Shown in pieces: positions 63,598-64,000 of a stretch of 64,000 bases of DNA. Position numbers and translations under genes: made by a program. Location of the stretch: contig CAUYUJ010015282.1 in assembly GCA_963575745.1 (NCBI GenBank), forward strand, positions 381,651 through 445,650. Direction: 5' to 3'. The DNA is from Prorocentrum cordatum. Taxonomy: Eukaryota > Sar > Dinophyceae > Prorocentrales > Prorocentraceae. The notes beneath the pieces are model-generated. The model saw only the letters and a list, made by a program, of their open reading frames with translations. It searched no databases and was not told the origin of the DNA. Numbering within the stretch: the stretch's first letter is position 1; each line of letters starts with the position of its first letter.

Positions 63598-64000
63598 ATG
63601 AACGAGACTCGCGAGCAAACAAACTGCACGCAAATTAAACGTCTTGCTCCAAGCTCATTGGGGTTGCGCCATCTTGCCAACCCAAACCTGTTCAACCCAA
63701 TGCTCAACACCAACATGCTCGATTGCCGTCGGTTCTGTAAACATGCGTTTGCCCTGCGTGCTAGGCTGCACTATGAGGGGACGAACCGCTGGGAGGTCAT
63801 GTATCCAGTCCGCTACACCGAATGGAAGGACTCGTGGCACTTGAACTACGAGGAGAAGCTCACATTCTTTGGATCCCACCGCCACGAGGTCGGAGGCTCC
63901 AGCGGGATCGTCGTGCCCAAGAGGAACCCCAAGGATTCAGAACCTGTCTTCTACCACAGCCCCGAGTCAAAAATGTTCGACGAGCTGAATTCTGGCCTCG
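63598..64000 (+). CDS. Open frame running off the right edge, unrecognised
   Basis: After a TAG at 63,577 the frame opens; the first ATG is at 63,598. It stays open for 134 codons to the window end. From about 63,690 the composition is strongly coding: NPMLNTNMLDCRRFCKHAF, ARLHYEGTNRWEVMYPVRYT, EWKDSWHLNYEEKLTFFGSH, EVGGSSGIVVPKRNPKDSE and FYHSPESKMFDELNSGL. Aromatic and charged residues are evenly spread, and the codons prefer C or G in third position (AAG, GAG, TTC, ATC). The first 30 codons are less convincing, so the true exon may begin near 63,660-63,690 after a splice site. No family recognised. Confidence 0.6.
   Translation, partial: MNETREQTNCTQIKRLAPSSLGLRHLANPNLFNPMLNTNMLDCRRFCKHAFALRARLHYEGTNRWEVMYPVRYTEWKDSWHLNYEEKLTFFGSHRHEVGGSSGIVVPKRNPKDSEPVFYHSPESKMFDELNSGL

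Overview
The window looks like nuclear DNA of a dinoflagellate; I cannot fix the genus. The evidence is a GC-rich and extremely repeat-laden sequence, relicts of the dinoflagellate trans-spliced leader just upstream of protein-like reading frames, long introns, a Ty1/copia retroelement of the kind abundant in dinoflagellates, and nothing bacterial (no operons, Shine-Dalgarno-led gene runs or CRISPR arrays). Most long open frames here are by-products of GC-rich tandem repeats and triplet microsatellites and are not genes.

Layout. 1-177 holds the end of a minus-strand open frame cut by the window edge. 0.7-8.9 kb is repeat territory: an 85-bp-period family, two palindromic foldback elements, TCC/GGA and GAC microsatellites, and a segmental repeat in three copies. 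8.9-10.9 kb is an element filled by a 77-bp minisatellite; 11.0-12.6 kb holds pentamer, 90-bp and 80-bp arrays. 12,863-22,620 is a structurally complete but mutated Ty1/copia element on the minus strand (220-bp LTRs, ACGAG target duplication, gag, protease, a methyltransferase-like segment, integrase, RT, RNase H). 22.6-31.4 kb is microsatellites, foldback elements and a second minisatellite-carrying element (90-bp units). 31,837-40,916 (minus) carries three phase-compatible exons of a GT92-like glycosyltransferase whose two ~4-kb introns are packed with repeats. 41-50 kb is mostly repeats, including a seven-unit 131-bp array and an AT-rich island.

The right third has the best protein-like sequences. 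A spliced gene starts near 50,340, downstream of a spliced-leader relict; a 58-G run lies in its first intron. A degenerate hAT-like transposase lies at 54.1-56.2 kb, an unrecognised broken gene at 56.8-57.9 kb, and a broken gene at 60.3-62.9 kb with a spliced-leader relict 32 nt before its ATG. A convincing open frame runs off the right edge from 63,598.

How it fits together. The window appears shaped by mobile DNA: LTR retrotransposition, retroposition of trans-spliced mRNAs, foldback/MITE-like elements (one family ends in splice-acceptor-like sequence and abuts a real exon), and elements that carry tandem arrays. One pentamer-carrying block has an apparent insertion into a repeat whose uninterrupted copy is also present. 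Candidate host genes are the glycosyltransferase, the 50-52 kb gene and the two edge frames; the rest is selfish or decaying sequence.
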